From Deinococcus radiotolerans (GTDB taxonomy: Bacteria > Deinococcota > Deinococci > Deinococcales > Deinococcaceae), in NCBI RefSeq assembly GCF_014647435.1, contig NZ_BMPE01000001.1, positions 124,001 to 188,000 on the forward strand: a DNA stretch of 64,000 nucleotides, read 5' to 3'. Numbering within the stretch: position 1 is the first letter of the stretch; each line of letters begins with the position of its first letter. Below are positions 10,010 to 19,794 of the stretch, piece by piece. A program made the position numbers and the translations under genes. Below the pieces are notes generated by a model, which worked only from the letters and a program-made list of their open reading frames with translations, did not search any database and was not told where the DNA came from.

Positions 10010-10957
10010 TCAGGGTTCGCAGGCCAGTCCGTCTCCGTCACCGTCCAGCCCCGGCCGGTAGCCGGGCTGCCCACGCCGCAGCGGCAGCGCCGCTCCCGCC
10101 TCCCGCGCCGCCGCGCAACTCGCGAAACCCCCGGCGGGCACGGCTGGAGTGTCGGCCTGCACCGGACAGGCCCCAACCGGCAGCCGGAACGGCGCGGCCC
10201 CCCCGGCCTGCACGCGGTACCCTAGGTCCTCCAGCGCGCCCAGCGTCAGCGGACTCACCGGATTCAGCCGCCCCGTGTAGTCCCCGGACGAACCGGACAG
10301 CACCTCCGAACACACCGCCTCGCCCGCCCAGTGCCCCCGGTCTGGATCCAGGGGAATGCCCGCCCCCTGGCCCCCCAGCGCCCGGAAGGCCGAGAGCGCC
10401 CGCGGGGCCACGTACAGCGTGACCTTGCCCTGCCGTTTCAGGAACACCCGGTCGTCCTGCGCGCCGCTCACCGACACCCGCGCGTCCCGCTCCCACAGCG
10501 TCCCCACGCCCAGCACATGCAGGAACTCATGGATCATCGTGTCCAGCACGTCCGTGCGCGGCAGATCCGACAGCCCCGCGCTGTTCAGGTCCACCACGCC
10601 GTAGATGGGCAGGAAAGACCCGTCATGCAGGTCGCAGGGCATCCCAGTCGCGTACAGGTCATCATCCAGCCGTTTCACACGCACGAACACCACCAGCCGC
10701 GTCAGGCGGCCGCGCAGCGCAGGCAGGCCCCGGTCGCACTCGCCCGCCGGGACGTTCACCCGCACCGGCTCGAATGGCGACGCGATCAGCGCCGACACCC
10801 GCCGCGCCGCCTCGTTCACCGCCGAGCGCGGCGCGGCCCCCAGCGGCGCCCCCAGGAACCGCACCTCAATCCCGAACGGCGCTGCTGTGGCTGCACCCGC
10901 GAGCCCCGCGCCCAGCAGCGCGGCCGCCAGCGCCAGTCCCCGCCAACACGTCATCAC
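10010..10957 (-). CDS. secreted zinc metalloprotease with C-terminal Excalibur domain
   Basis: A 315-residue exported protein. A signal peptide (about residues 1-25) is followed by a protease-like domain with the zinc motif [10 protein letters not shown] at residues 143-152, the HExxHxxGxx form seen in leishmanolysin-like and related metzincin-type families. The last 38 residues form an Excalibur-like calcium-binding domain: [13 protein letters not shown] then [10 protein letters not shown], with its two Cys (about 281 and 313). The start is a GTG at 10957, 6 bases after TACAGT; an ATG follows one codon later. Substrate is unknown. Cell-surface or extracellular action is inferred. Confidence 0.78.
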   Translation of the reverse strand: MMTCWRGLALAAALLGAGLAGAATAAPFGIEVRFLGAPLGAAPRSAVNEAARRVSALIASPFEPVRVNVPAGECDRGLPALRGRLTRLVVFVRVKRLDDDLYATGMPCDLHDGSFLPIYGVVDLNSAGLSDLPRTDVLDTMIHEFLHVLGVGTLWERDARVSVSGAQDDRVFLKRQGKVTLYVAPRALSAFRALGGQGAGIPLDPDRGHWAGEAVCSEVLSGSSGDYTGRLNPVSPLTLGALEDLGYRVQAGGAAPFRLPVGACPVQADTPAVPAGGFASCAAAREAGAALPLRRGQPGYRPGLDGDGDGLACEP

Positions 10958-11021
10958 CCCCCTACTGTACGGACTGCGGCAGGCGACCCCCCTCTGGCCG
11001 ATGCGCGTTACACTGCGTCAA

Positions 11022-11552
11022 GTGGACACGTTCAAGGTTCAGATTGGTCGCGTGACCCGCGACCTGCCCATCGTGCCGGTCTCCCCGGACGTCAAGGTCG
11101 CCCTGTTCAACATGCTGGGCGACACCGACGTCACCGAGGAAGCCGGGCGCGAACTTGCCCGTCAGCTCCCCGCCGACATCGACGTGCTCGTCACGCCGGA
11201 AGTCAAGGCGCTGAGCCTCGCGCACGTCATCAGCCGGGAGAGCGGCAAGCCGTACATCGTCATCCGCAAGACCCAGAAGCCCTACATGGTCGACCCTGTC
11301 GCCCGCGAGGTCGTGAGCATCACCACCGGCAAACCGCAGCTGCTGGTCCTCGACGGCTTCGACGTGCAGAAGATCAGGGGCCGCAAGGTCGCCATCGTGG
11401 ACGACGTGGTCTCCAGCGGCGGCACGCTGCACTCCATCCGGCAGATCATCGAGGAAGTCGGCGGGGAAGTCGCGGCGGTCGTCGCCGTGTTCACCGAAGG
11501 GCAGGAACGCCCCGAGGTGACCGCGCTGGGCCACCTGCCCCTCTTCAAGTAA
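11022..11552 (+). CDS. phosphoribosyltransferase family protein (copy 1)
   Basis: A 176-residue type I phosphoribosyltransferase. The PRPP-binding loop is [13 protein letters not shown] near residue 125, with intact acidic pair DD. It resembles adenine or xanthine phosphoribosyltransferases in fold, but the base-binding hood differs and no substrate can be named. The GTG at 11022 is preferred over the ATG at 11001 because TACACT (11009-11014) ends 7 bases before it, which fits a leaderless start, and because the paralogue begins at the equivalent point. It is followed after 95 bases by a paralogue. Confidence 0.82.
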   Translation: MDTFKVQIGRVTRDLPIVPVSPDVKVALFNMLGDTDVTEEAGRELARQLPADIDVLVTPEVKALSLAHVISRESGKPYIVIRKTQKPYMVDPVAREVVSITTGKPQLLVLDGFDVQKIRGRKVAIVDDVVSSGGTLHSIRQIIEEVGGEVAAVVAVFTEGQERPEVTALGHLPLFK

Positions 11553-11567
11553 CCGCTCAGCTCATGG

Positions 11568-11588
11568 CCCCCTCCACCGCGGAGGGGG
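11568..11588 (+). terminator. terminator between the two phosphoribosyltransferase genes
   Basis: CCCCCTCC and GGAGGGGG form an 8-base stem around ACCGC, followed by TCTTACCTTGTT. The hairpin begins 15 bases after the stop of the first gene, so the second gene is probably transcribed from its own promoter. Confidence 0.6.
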
Positions 11589-11647
11589 TCTTACCTTGTT
11601 GTCCGGGCCTGCCGACCCCAGCTGACACCCGTGCGTTAGCCTGAGCC

Positions 11648-12193
11648 ATGACCACTGCCCCGCAGGAACTGACCGTCACCATCGGCGATGTGAGCCGCAC
11701 CCTTCCCACTGTCCGCGCGGGCGGCATGGGCCGCGTGCCCCTGGTTGAATTCATCGGTGACAGCGAATTCACCAAGGCTGTCGCGCAGGAGATGGTCGCC
11801 CTGATCCCAGCGGGTACCGAGGTGCTCCTGACCGTCGTCACGAACGCCCTGCCGCTGACGCATGAACTCAGCGACCGCTCGGGCCTGCCGTACGTATGCG
11901 CGCGCAAGAAACGCCGCACGTACATGCAGAATCCCATCATTCAGGACGTGCCCAGCATGACCCTGGGCGTCGCCGAGACCCTCTGGCTGGACGGCCCGCA
12001 CGCCGATCGCCTGAAGGGCAAACGCGTGACGGTCGTGCAGGACGTCGTCGCCAGCGGCGGTACCGCGCAGGCCCTGGCCCGCCTGGTCGAGCGGGCCGGT
12101 GGCACCGTGAGCGGCTACCTCGCCGCGTTCCGGCAGGGCGCGCCCACCATGGACGTGATCGCCCTCCAGGATCTGCCCCGCACCCTCAGCTGA
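11648..12193 (+). CDS. phosphoribosyltransferase family protein (copy 2)
   Basis: A 181-residue paralogue of the preceding gene, colinear along its length. The PRPP loop reads [13 protein letters not shown]: the first acidic residue of the usual pair is Gln. That change may weaken PRPP binding, so the protein may have a different or regulatory role. TAGCCT stands 5 bases before the ATG at 11648, again fitting a leaderless mRNA. It converges on the SDR gene across a strong shared terminator. Confidence 0.78.
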   Translation: MTTAPQELTVTIGDVSRTLPTVRAGGMGRVPLVEFIGDSEFTKAVAQEMVALIPAGTEVLLTVVTNALPLTHELSDRSGLPYVCARKKRRTYMQNPIIQDVPSMTLGVAETLWLDGPHADRLKGKRVTVVQDVVASGGTAQALARLVERAGGTVSGYLAAFRQGAPTMDVIALQDLPRTLS

Positions 12194-12205
12194 CCGCAGC
12201 GGGCG

Positions 12206-12238
12206 GCGACCCCCGCCGGGCTGAGCGGCGGGGGTCGC
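12206..12238. terminator. bidirectional terminator
   Basis: GCGACCCCCGCC pairs perfectly with GGCGGGGGTCGC (12 base pairs, 9-base loop). It lies between converging genes that stop at 12193 and 12243. GAATTTACTTTTTC follows on the plus side, although part of that is already coding on the other strand. Confidence 0.75.
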
Positions 12239-12242
12239 GAAT

Positions 12243-13130
12243 TTACTTTTTCAGGGCGGCCTGCACGATCTGCGGCAGGTGATCCTGCAACCGGAGCATC
12301 GGCAGGTCGAAGGTGCTGCGCGCCGGTTCGTTCGGCGCGGTGTTGCCTTCCTTGAGCATCGCGTACTGGTCGCGGGTGATTGGTGGCTTGGGCAGCACCT
12401 GCATCAGCGGCACGGCGAGATTCATCAGCGGCAGCGGCACCGGGACGATGGGCTTGCGTTTCCCCAGGGCCCCGAGTTCCAGGTCCAGCAACTGCCGGAA
12501 CGTGAATTCCTCCGGTCCGGTCAGGGTGAACGTGCCGTGCAGCCCGGTGCGGCTGCCTGCGGCGCGCGCGAAGGCCTGCGCGACGTCCTGCACACTGACC
12601 GGCCGGAACGGGAACGACCCGTCCCCGATCTGCGGCACGACCGGCGCCTTGGACACCAGTTCCCGCAGCACCCGCCCGAAGAAGTCGTCCCCGACGCCGA
12701 AGATCAGGCTGGGCTGGAAGATCGTCCAGTCCAGCCCACTGGCCCTCACGAGCGCCTCGGCTCGGGCCTTACTGCTGGAGTACCGGCTGCCGCTGTCCTC
12801 GCGGGCGCCCAGCGCACTCATGTGCACGTACCGCGCGCCGCGCGGCGTGGCGGCCAGGACGTTGCGGGTGCCCTCGACATGCACCCGCTCGAAGGTCTGG
12901 TCCCCAGCTTCCGCGATGATGCCCACCAGATGCACGACGGCCTCCGGGTCGGCCTGACCGGCGGCGCGCTGCGCGCTGCCCGGGTCGGTCACGTCCAGCT
13001 TCACGCCGCGCGCGGCGCCCACCGCCTCGCCCCGGCGGCTGCCCGCCCAGACGTCATGGCCGCCTTGCACAAGTTGTTTCACGACGGCTTGACCGACAAA
13101 GCCGCTGGCTCCGGTGACCAGGATTCTCAT
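12243..13130 (-). CDS. NAD(P)-binding SDR protein, NDUFA9/NmrA-like
   Basis: A 295-residue atypical short-chain dehydrogenase/reductase. The Rossmann motif GASGFVG is at residues 7-13 and YSSSKARAE provides the Tyr-x-x-x-Lys pair. The C-terminal half contains [11 protein letters not shown], typical of the complex I NDUFA9-like and sugar epimerase group. Its start overlaps the stop of the CarH-like gene by 4 bases, so both are made from one mRNA. A role in quinone or carotenoid metabolism would fit the context but is not shown by sequence. Confidence 0.82.
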   Translation of the reverse strand: MRILVTGASGFVGQAVVKQLVQGGHDVWAGSRRGEAVGAARGVKLDVTDPGSAQRAAGQADPEAVVHLVGIIAEAGDQTFERVHVEGTRNVLAATPRGARYVHMSALGAREDSGSRYSSSKARAEALVRASGLDWTIFQPSLIFGVGDDFFGRVLRELVSKAPVVPQIGDGSFPFRPVSVQDVAQAFARAAGSRTGLHGTFTLTGPEEFTFRQLLDLELGALGKRKPIVPVPLPLMNLAVPLMQVLPKPPITRDQYAMLKEGNTAPNEPARSTFDLPMLRLQDHLPQIVQAALKK

Positions 13131-14053
13131 GGGGTGCCTCCTTGAGGGCGGTGCAGGTGCGCGGCGATCTGCTGCGCGGCGCGTGGCGCGTCCGGCCCGG
13201 CGTACTCGCCGCCCAGCTCGGCGGCCAGGTCCGGTCGGCCGTTCAGGAGGGCCCCGCCCACGAACAGCGGCACGCCCAGCCCATCCAGGTCCCGCAGGTG
13301 TTCGCGGGTCGGGCCGAGCGCCCAGTCGCCGTTCAGGGCCAGCAGGACCGCCCGCGCTCCCTGCTGCCGGGAGAACACGGCCAGGTCGCCCAGCGGCACG
13401 TTCGCGCCCAGGTACGCGACCCGCACGCCCCGGCGCCGCAGCGCCAGCGTCAGCATCATCAGGCCCAGTTCATGCGCCTCGCCGGGCGCGCAGGCGGCCA
13501 CCACCAGCGGCCCGAAGCCCTCCTGCACGCCCGCCACGTCCATCAGGTGAGACAGGCGGGCCCGCAGGAACGCGCTGGCCTGATGCTCGTGCGCGACCGT
13601 GATCTCCCCGCGTTCCCAGCGCGCCCCGATGTCCGCCAGGGTGGGGGAGATCACGTGCGTCAGGACGTCCTCGACGGGCAGTTGCGAGTGCACATGCCCC
13701 AGCACGGCGCCCGCCTGATCCATGTCCGAGCCGATCAGGGCGGTCGTGAGCTGCCGGGACCACTCGGTCGCGTCCCGTGCCTGCGGCTCAGCGGGCGTGG
13801 CGTCCAGGTCCTGCTGCGTGAGTTCCGCAGCGCGGCTGGCAGGCACCCCAGCGTTCAGGTGCGCCTGCATGCGCTGAATGGCCGCCACGTCATGTGGGGA
13901 GTACAGCCGGTAGCCGTTTGCGCTGCGCTCGGGGCGCGGGAAGCCGTAGCGGCGCTCCCACTGCCGCAGGGTGGTGGCGGGCACGCCGGTCTGTGCCTCG
14001 ACCTCGGAGGCGGTAAACATGGCAGTCAGTGACCGGCCAGCGGGAAGGTTCAT
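13127..14053 (-). CDS. CarH/LitR-like B12-dependent photoreceptor, MerR family
   Basis: A 308-residue light-sensing repressor. A MerR helix-turn-helix occupies residues 12-75 ([20 protein letters not shown], then [16 protein letters not shown]). The cobalamin cap follows with Trp146, Glu156 and His157 in the W-x9-E-H spacing of CarH, and the Rossmann B12 domain has Glu192-Ala-His194-Glu-Leu-Gly, the lower axial-ligand histidine motif. In Thermus and Myxococcus such proteins repress carotenoid genes in the dark and release DNA in light. It is divergent from two carotenoid-type genes and overlaps the SDR gene by 4 bases. A TTG one codon upstream is an alternative start. Confidence 0.9.
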   Translation of the reverse strand: MNLPAGRSLTAMFTASEVEAQTGVPATTLRQWERRYGFPRPERSANGYRLYSPHDVAAIQRMQAHLNAGVPASRAAELTQQDLDATPAEPQARDATEWSRQLTTALIGSDMDQAGAVLGHVHSQLPVEDVLTHVISPTLADIGARWERGEITVAHEHQASAFLRARLSHLMDVAGVQEGFGPLVVAACAPGEAHELGLMMLTLALRRRGVRVAYLGANVPLGDLAVFSRQQGARAVLLALNGDWALGPTREHLRDLDGLGVPLFVGGALLNGRPDLAAELGGEYAGPDAPRAAQQIAAHLHRPQGGTP

Positions 14054-14179
14054 CAAACCCTATTCTGAGTGGTGCGGCCCCCCGGGAACGTAACGATTCC
14101 AGCCAAACGTCACCCAGCCTGAAGAGGGCCGGGGCATCTGCCCACCACACCCAGCCGCTATGCTGACGAGGTTGCCGTC

Positions 14180-15082
14180 ATGCCGACCGATCGCGCCGCC
14201 CCCACCGACACCCGCGCCGCCCGGCTCTCCCTGCGGCGCGTGTTGGTCGTCTCCCGGCCCGCGCTGTGGGTGAACACCGTGGGCACGCTGGTGACCGGCG
14301 TGTGGCTCACCGGCCGCCTGTACACCCTGGACGCCGGGGTGCTGGCCCTGCTCGCGTACCTGACCCTGCCCTTCAACCTGCTCATCTACGGCCTGAACGA
14401 CCTGTGGGACCAGGAGGAAGACGCCCGCTCCTCCCGTAAGGGCGGTTGGCAGGGGGCCCGCCTGCGCGCGCAGGAGGCCGCGCCACTCCTGCGCGCCACC
14501 CTCTGGTGGAACCTGCCCGCGCTGGTCCTGCTGACCGCGCTGCTCCCGCACCCCGCCACGCTGCTGCTGCTCGTTGCCGCGCTGCTGTTCGCCGCGTACA
14601 GCCTGCCCCCGCTGCGCCTGAAAGCCCGCCCGGTCCTGGACGGCCTGAGCAACGTCGCCTACGCCCTGCCCCTGGCACTGCCCGCCCTGGCCCTGGGCAC
14701 GCCGGTTCCCTGGTGGCCGCTGCTGGCCCTCATGAGCTACTCGGTCGGGAAGCATGCCTTCGACGCCGCGCAGGACATCCCCGCCGACCGCGCCGCCGGC
14801 ACGCGCACCGTCGCCACGACCCTCGGCACACGCGGCGCCGCGGCCTACGCCCTGGCGTGGTTCATCCTTGCGGCCGCCCTGCTGGTCCCGGTCTCCAAAC
14901 TCACGGCGCTGGCCCTGCTCGTCACGTGCGGCGGCATGGCCCTGGCCCTGCTGCGCCGCCCCACCCCCGGGCACGCCGCGCGCCTCTACCCCCTGAGCAT
15001 CATCACGCCCTGGATCGTGGGCGCCGTGGCGGGCGTGCAGCTCGTGTACCTGCTCGCGCGCGGCCAGTGGACGGGCCCCTGA
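14180..15082 (+). CDS. UbiA-family prenyltransferase (lycopene elongase-like)
   Basis: A 300-residue membrane enzyme with about eight hydrophobic helices. The two Asp-rich motifs that bind prenyl diphosphate are Asn73-Asp74-x2-Asp77-x3-Asp81 (NDLWDQEED) and DAAQDIPAD near residue 195. The pairing with a CrtI-type desaturase and a CarH-like regulator points to carotenoid tail modification, as in lycopene elongases, rather than quinone synthesis; this is inference. TATGCT at 14159-14164 may be the -10, and GAGG lies 8 bases before the ATG. Confidence 0.82.
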   Translation: MPTDRAAPTDTRAARLSLRRVLVVSRPALWVNTVGTLVTGVWLTGRLYTLDAGVLALLAYLTLPFNLLIYGLNDLWDQEEDARSSRKGGWQGARLRAQEAAPLLRATLWWNLPALVLLTALLPHPATLLLLVAALLFAAYSLPPLRLKARPVLDGLSNVAYALPLALPALALGTPVPWWPLLALMSYSVGKHAFDAAQDIPADRAAGTRTVATTLGTRGAAAYALAWFILAAALLVPVSKLTALALLVTCGGMALALLRRPTPGHAARLYPLSIITPWIVGAVAGVQLVYLLARGQWTGP

Positions 15083-15083
15083 C

Positions 15084-16433
15084 GTGACCCGCACCGTCGG
15101 CATTCTCGGCGGCGGAATCGCCGGACTGGCCCTCGCCGCCCGGCTCGCGGGACGCGGGCACGCCGTCACCGTGTACGACCGGGACCGCCTGGGCGGGAAA
15201 CTGCGCCAGCTGATGCTGGCCGGCGAGGTGGTGGACACCGGACCCAGCCTGTTCACGTTCCCGCAGGTCTGGCGCGCGTACCTGCGCGGCCTGAACGAGC
15301 CCGACCCCCTGAACCTGCGCCCCCTTCCGGGAGGGCTGGGCGTGCATCACACCCCGCACGGCCCGGTCCCCCTCCCGGTTCCGCCTGGACACCCGCTGCA
15401 CCCCCACTGGGAGCGGTACGAGGGCGCCGCCGCGCCGCTCGCGCCGTTCCTGCCGGTGCTGCTGACCACGCCACCCCGCCTGCGCGACCCGCTGTTCCGG
15501 CAGGCTGCGGCTGCCCTGCTGCGCGTGCAGGGACCTTACCTGACCGCGCAGCGCTGGCTGGCCGCCCAGCGGCTCCCACCCGCCCTGACCCACGCGCTCG
15601 CCACGCACGCCCTGAACGCCGGACTGGCCCCGCAGGTCGCCCCGCCCCTGTACGCCCTGATCCCAGCCCTGGCCAGCGCCGAGATCTACCAGCCCGAACG
15701 CGGCATGGGCGCGCTGCTGGACGCCCTGCTGGCGTTCGGGCAGGCACGGGGCGTCCAGCTGCGCGAACAGACGACCGTCAAATCCGTTCTCGGACAGACG
15801 CTCATCCTGAGCCGTGGCGAGACGGCGCGGCACGACCTCCTGGTCAGTGCCATGGACCCCCACCGCCTCGCGGCGCTTCTCGGCAAGTCCGCCCCATCTC
15901 CTCTGGCGCGGCGCACCGTCAGCGGCGTCGGCGTGTACGCCGTCCTGCCCCACCCCGCCCCGCTCCCCGCCACCAGCGTCCTGCCGCCCAGCAGCTTCGC
16001 GGCCTTCCACGCGCACGTGCAGCGCGGCGCACTGCCCCCGGACACCCTCACCCTGGTGCACGCGCACACGCGGCAGCTGAGCATCCTGCTCGCCACACCC
16101 GCCACCGGCGAGCCCCTGACCCTGCCCCACCCGTGGGTGCAGGCGCAACTCAGGCGGGTCGAGGAGACTCTGCACACGCCCGGCCTGCTGCGCGACGCGC
16201 TGGACGTCGCCACGCTCGCCCCGGACCACTACGCGCAGGGCGGACACCCGGGCGGCGCCCTGTACGGCCCCGGCCTGCCCGCCTGGCGCGGCGGCCCACT
16301 GCACCCTCAGCCGTACCGCCTGCGCGCTGGCCTGTGGCAGGTCGGTACCGGCGTCCACCCCGGCGGCGGCATCCCCGCCATTCTGGGCGGCGTGCAGATC
16401 GTTGACCAGCTGCTGCAAGAGGCGGGCTGGTAG
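15084..16433 (+). CDS. CrtI/CrtD-type phytoene desaturase family FAD protein
   Basis: A 449-residue flavoprotein. The FAD motif [16 protein letters not shown] is at residues 6-21 and the CrtI C-terminal signature [16 protein letters not shown] is near residue 425. It is shorter than typical CrtI (about 500 residues) and more like 1-hydroxycarotenoid 3,4-desaturases, so a late step such as deinoxanthin-type end-group desaturation is plausible but unproven. It begins with GTG one base after the prenyltransferase stop, a clear operon. Confidence 0.83.
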   Translation: MTRTVGILGGGIAGLALAARLAGRGHAVTVYDRDRLGGKLRQLMLAGEVVDTGPSLFTFPQVWRAYLRGLNEPDPLNLRPLPGGLGVHHTPHGPVPLPVPPGHPLHPHWERYEGAAAPLAPFLPVLLTTPPRLRDPLFRQAAAALLRVQGPYLTAQRWLAAQRLPPALTHALATHALNAGLAPQVAPPLYALIPALASAEIYQPERGMGALLDALLAFGQARGVQLREQTTVKSVLGQTLILSRGETARHDLLVSAMDPHRLAALLGKSAPSPLARRTVSGVGVYAVLPHPAPLPATSVLPPSSFAAFHAHVQRGALPPDTLTLVHAHTRQLSILLATPATGEPLTLPHPWVQAQLRRVEETLHTPGLLRDALDVATLAPDHYAQGGHPGGALYGPGLPAWRGGPLHPQPYRLRAGLWQVGTGVHPGGGIPAILGGVQIVDQLLQEAGW

Positions 16434-16436
16434 GGG

Positions 16437-17097
16437 TCACGGACCCGCGGGGTCCGGCAGATGCTCCAGAATCAACAGGGCGCTGCTGTAGAACCGCTCA
16501 TCCTCCGCATCAGTGGCAGTGAAAAAAGCAGCCTCCAGCCAGTCGCGCAGCGCTGCGCGCGGCCATTCCGGCGGTGGCGTGCCGTTCAGGAGCAACACTT
16601 CAGCCAGCACGAGCGCGCGGTTCGGATGAGCCCACCAGATGGCCAGCAGCGTTGACCGGGTCAGTCCTACCTGCTCCATCAGACCCCACCTCAGCGCCAG
16701 ATCGGCGTACCACGGGAAGTGCCAGAGCAGGTCGTCCCAGTACGCCAGGAAGAAGGCCCCCAGCGCGGCCTCCTGCGGCCCGGGCAGCTGGTACCCCTGC
16801 TCGCGGCCGTAGGCCAGCCGGTCGGCGATGGGATCGAGTTCGGTTTCATCGGTCACGAGCAGTTCCAGCAGACGCGGCAGGAAGGAACGGAAGTCGTCCC
16901 AGGTGCCCACCCTGTACAGCGCGTCGCCCAGGTACGAGCGCATGAGTCCCGGTGGCAGTTCACGCAGTGGAGTCTTCAGGAGCGCGGTGATCTCGCCGGG
17001 CTGAAGTTCATATGGTTCGTGCCGGATGACTGTCGGCCTTGGGCGCCGTCCCGAACGCTGTGTACAGTCCGGCGATCGCGTTCTGAAGATCACTCAC
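16437..17097 (-). pseudogene. conserved-type hypothetical gene with one-base frameshift
   Basis: The reading frame from GTG 17097 encodes a protein-like N terminus (VSDLQNAIAGLYTAFGTAPK) but runs into TGA within nine further codons. The neighbouring frame then continues with an equally good protein from PTVIRHEPYELQPGEI to the stop at 16437. Removing one G from GGCC at 17035-17038 joins the two as APK-PTVI. The body includes PLRELPPGLMRSYLGDAL and DDFRSFLPRLLELL, a soluble helical protein of unknown function, about 219 residues when repaired. The start is one base after the stop of the preceding gene. A real mutation and a sequencing error are both possible. Confidence 0.65.
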
Positions 17098-17098
17098 G

Positions 17099-17522
17099 TC
17101 AGGGTACCCGTAGCGCCGCGGTGTTCGACATGAGGGGCACCGGCGTGCCTTGGTCCTTCGCCTGAACGTGCGCTGTCATGAGGTACGTCCCGGCGGGCAG
17201 CCGCGCGGCGCGGACGGGGGAGAAGTCGAGGGTGAAAGCACCCCACGCAGCCCGCGCGGTATTCACGCCCAGGCCCACCTCGGCGCAGAGGGTCGACCGG
17301 GTCGGATACCCGAGGAGTGGGCGGCCCTGCCGGTCGAAGACGCTGTACCGCACCTGACACAGCCCGGTCGTGAGCGAGCGGCCCGGCGTGTCCAACCTCT
17401 TGACCCGCAGGGTGACGCGGGGGCTGCGTGGCGGTCAGGGTGCCTGTGAGGAACAGCTGCGCGGGCGTGGGCGGCAGCGTGCCGGACAGCAGCAGGGGGA
17501 ACAGGAGTGCTGCTCGGCGCAT
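17099..17522 (-). pseudogene. exported beta-rich hypothetical protein with one-base frameshift
   Basis: The frame from ATG 17522 gives a signal peptide (MRRAALLFPLLLSGTLPPTPAQ) and LFLTGTLTATQP, then loses coding character. The frame that reaches the stop at 17099 has good protein sequence from RVTLRVKRLDTPGRSL through VRYSVFDRQGRPLLGY to LPAGTYLMTAHVQAK. Shortening the C5 run at 17419-17423 by one base joins them as TQPRVTLRV. The repaired product of about 140 residues looks like a secreted single beta-sandwich domain. Function unknown. The following gene starts one base after the stop and is frameshifted as well. Confidence 0.62.
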
Positions 17523-17541
17523 GTGCTCACGCTAACGAACA

Positions 17542-17567
17542 GCACCCCCTCCGTGTGGAAGGGGTGC
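17542..17567 (-). terminator. terminator of the subtilisin-like protease gene
   Basis: GCACCCCCTCC pairs with GGAAGGGGTGC (10 pairs, one mismatch) around GTGT. It starts 16 bases beyond the protease stop on the minus strand and ends just before the next gene's start. Confidence 0.6.
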
Positions 17568-17583
17568 CGCGTGCAGGTAACGG

Positions 17584-19329
17584 TTACTGGCCGTTGATGG
17601 CCTTCAGGGGGTCAACCAGACCGTACCCGAAGTTGTTGTCCTTCCCGGCGGTGCCGAGGTCCTTGGCGGTGCTGGTCAGCAGGCTGAGCAGCTGGGTGTT
17701 CGTCAGGGTGGGCTTGGCAGCCCAGACGACCGCGGCGGCGGCGCTGACGTGGGGGGTGGCCATGCTGGTGCCGTTGTAGGACTCGTAGTCGGCGCTGGTC
17801 ACGGCGACGGTGCCGGTGGTGGGCAGCTTGGGCAGCAGCGCCTGACCGTCGGCCTGCTGGATACCCACGACGGGCACGGCGTAGCTGTTGGTGAGGCTCA
17901 TGCCCAGGGCGCCGGCGGCGTTGTTGTAGATCATGACGCCCTTGGCGCCGCTGGCGACGGCGTTGGCGGTCTTCTCCTCGAAGGAGCAGGTGCCGCGGCT
18001 GATCAGGGCGATGTTCCCGGCCAGGGCGCTGTTGCGGGTGCTGGTGCCGCAGAATTCGTTCGCGCCGGCGGTACCGGTGCCGTCGCCAGCGCGGACGATG
18101 TTGCCGGTGAAGCTGCCCTTCCCGGTCAGGTCAGCGGCCTGCACCTGCGTGAAGGTCACGCCGCCGCCGGAGGCGCTGGCGCGGGTGCCCTGGCCCAGGG
18201 GCACGCTGCTGATCACGTCCACGCCGGGGCCGACCAGGTCGACCTGCGTGCCGAAGTTGCTGAAGTCCGCCTTGGCGAGGTTGCTGTCCACGGCGCCGAT
18301 GCCGACCACTTCGGTGTACGCGGCGGGGTAGGAGACGGCGGCGCCGTCGTTCCCGGTCGCGGCGATGGTCATGGCGCCCTTGTTCCAGACGCTGGTGTAG
18401 GCGCGCTGCTCGGTCATGCTCTTGCTGCCGCCGCCCAGGGAGAGGCTGATGACGACCTTGTTCTCGGTGCCGCCCTGGCTCTTGAGCTGCGCGGCGCACC
18501 AGTTCACGCCGTTGATGATGCCGCTGCTGCTGCCGCTGCCGGTGTCGCCCAGCACGCGGGCCATGTACAGGTTCACGCCGGTGGCGACGCCCACGACGCC
18601 GTTGGCGTCCATGCCGTCCTGAATGCCGGTCGCGCCGGTGCCAGCACCCAGCTGCGCGAAGATCGTGCCGGACACGTGAGTGCCGTGGTGGGACAGGTCG
18701 TTCAGGGCGTAGGGGTCGTTGCGGTTGGCTTCGTTGGTGACGAAGTTCTTGAAGCCTTTGAGTTTGCGCTGGAATTCAGGGTGGTTGCCGTCGATGCCGG
18801 TGTCGCCAACGCATACGGCGACGCCCGTGCCGGTGTAGCCGGCGCTGCGCAGGTTCTGGACGCGCAGGGCGTTGTCACCCCAGGTGAATTCGCCGCTGGG
18901 GGCGTACAGGGCCTGTGCGCTCACGTTCTGGCTGCTCAGGCTGGTCTTGACTGCGCTGTCCTTGACACCGCTCTTGAAGCCCATGGCGTGACGGACGTAG
19001 TCGGGTTCGACGTACTCGACGCTGGGGTTGGCTTTCAGTTTGGCCAGCGCGGCGGCGTCGAGTTTCACGGCGGCGGCGCTGATGTCCACCCACTGGCTGG
19101 TCATGGTTCCGCCCGCTGCGGCGATGGCCTGGGCCTGCACGGCGGCCTGCTCGGTCAGGCTCTGGCTGCCCAGGTTGCCCTGCTTGAAGCCCACGAGGTA
19201 CGCGCCGGTGATGGCGTCGGTGGGGGCGCTGGCTTCGGGGGCGGTCGCGGCTGGGGTGGCCGTCTGCTGGCTGCAGGCGGCGAGGCTCAGGGCGAGGGTG
19301 GCGGCCAGGATAGAGCGGGTGTGCTTCAT
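17584..19329 (-). CDS. S8 family subtilisin-like serine protease lipoprotein
   Basis: A 581-residue exported protease. The signal peptide ends in lipobox LAAC with Cys19, so it is probably membrane-anchored. Residues 42-115 form an inhibitor I9 propeptide (AYLVGFKQG ... VEYVEPDYV). The peptidase S8 triad is Asp176 (DTGID), His215 (HGTHVSG) and Ser522 (GTSMATP). A PA-type insert with GVMIYNNAAGALG precedes the Ser block, as in many large subtilases. The ATG at 19329 was chosen because the signal peptide begins there. A role in protein turnover or nutrient scavenging is usual for the family. Confidence 0.93.
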   Translation of the reverse strand: MKHTRSILAATLALSLAACSQQTATPAATAPEASAPTDAITGAYLVGFKQGNLGSQSLTEQAAVQAQAIAAAGGTMTSQWVDISAAAVKLDAAALAKLKANPSVEYVEPDYVRHAMGFKSGVKDSAVKTSLSSQNVSAQALYAPSGEFTWGDNALRVQNLRSAGYTGTGVAVCVGDTGIDGNHPEFQRKLKGFKNFVTNEANRNDPYALNDLSHHGTHVSGTIFAQLGAGTGATGIQDGMDANGVVGVATGVNLYMARVLGDTGSGSSSGIINGVNWCAAQLKSQGGTENKVVISLSLGGGSKSMTEQRAYTSVWNKGAMTIAATGNDGAAVSYPAAYTEVVGIGAVDSNLAKADFSNFGTQVDLVGPGVDVISSVPLGQGTRASASGGGVTFTQVQAADLTGKGSFTGNIVRAGDGTGTAGANEFCGTSTRNSALAGNIALISRGTCSFEEKTANAVASGAKGVMIYNNAAGALGMSLTNSYAVPVVGIQQADGQALLPKLPTTGTVAVTSADYESYNGTSMATPHVSAAAAVVWAAKPTLTNTQLLSLLTSTAKDLGTAGKDNNFGYGLVDPLKAINGQ

Positions 19330-19630
19330 GGGATCTCCAGTGTGCGGCGGAAGGCGGGCTTCCGGCTCGCAGCCGAACGCAGGTGAAAACGGTGGGCTGG
19401 CGCGGCTGGGGGCTGCGTCAGGGCGGTCAGTGAGCGTCGCTCGGTGTGATGAAGTTGAGGGGGATGTTAGTGCGGAGTGCATTCGCAATGAACCGCATAC
19501 CTAGACAGCTTTGGAGTGAGTTCAGAAGAGTCTGATTGCTGGGTTGTACAAAGCTAATTCAGGCTGTTGCGCCGCACTGAGCCGACAAATGTGGCAACGC
19601 GCAGGCGACATCTGGCATACGATGAAAATT

Positions 19631-19651
19631 CTGACTTGAAGATCAGGTCAG
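19631..19651. promoter_or_regulatory. near-perfect palindrome in the protease upstream region
   Basis: CTGACTTGA and TCAGGTCAG flank AGA; 8 of 9 positions are symmetric and the ninth would be a G-T wobble in RNA. It lies about 300 bases upstream of the protease start in an otherwise empty AT-rich stretch. Operator function is a guess. Confidence 0.3.
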
Positions 19652-19766
19652 CATCAGAAGTTTTCACATGGTAATTTAGGTAATAAAATATTTATCAATC
19701 GAAAATGACCCGCGCGTTTCAATGATCAAATTTTCAGAAATAGAGTGCTCTTCTTGCTAAGGCGAA

Positions 19767-19794
19767 GGGCCAACATGCAACCGCATATTGGCCC
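19767..19794 (-). terminator. hairpin after pruA
   Basis: GGGCCAA-C-ATGC and GCAT-A-TTGGCCC form an 11-pair stem with one internal mismatch and the loop AACC. It lies 27 bases past the pruA stop on the minus strand. No T run follows. Confidence 0.55.
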
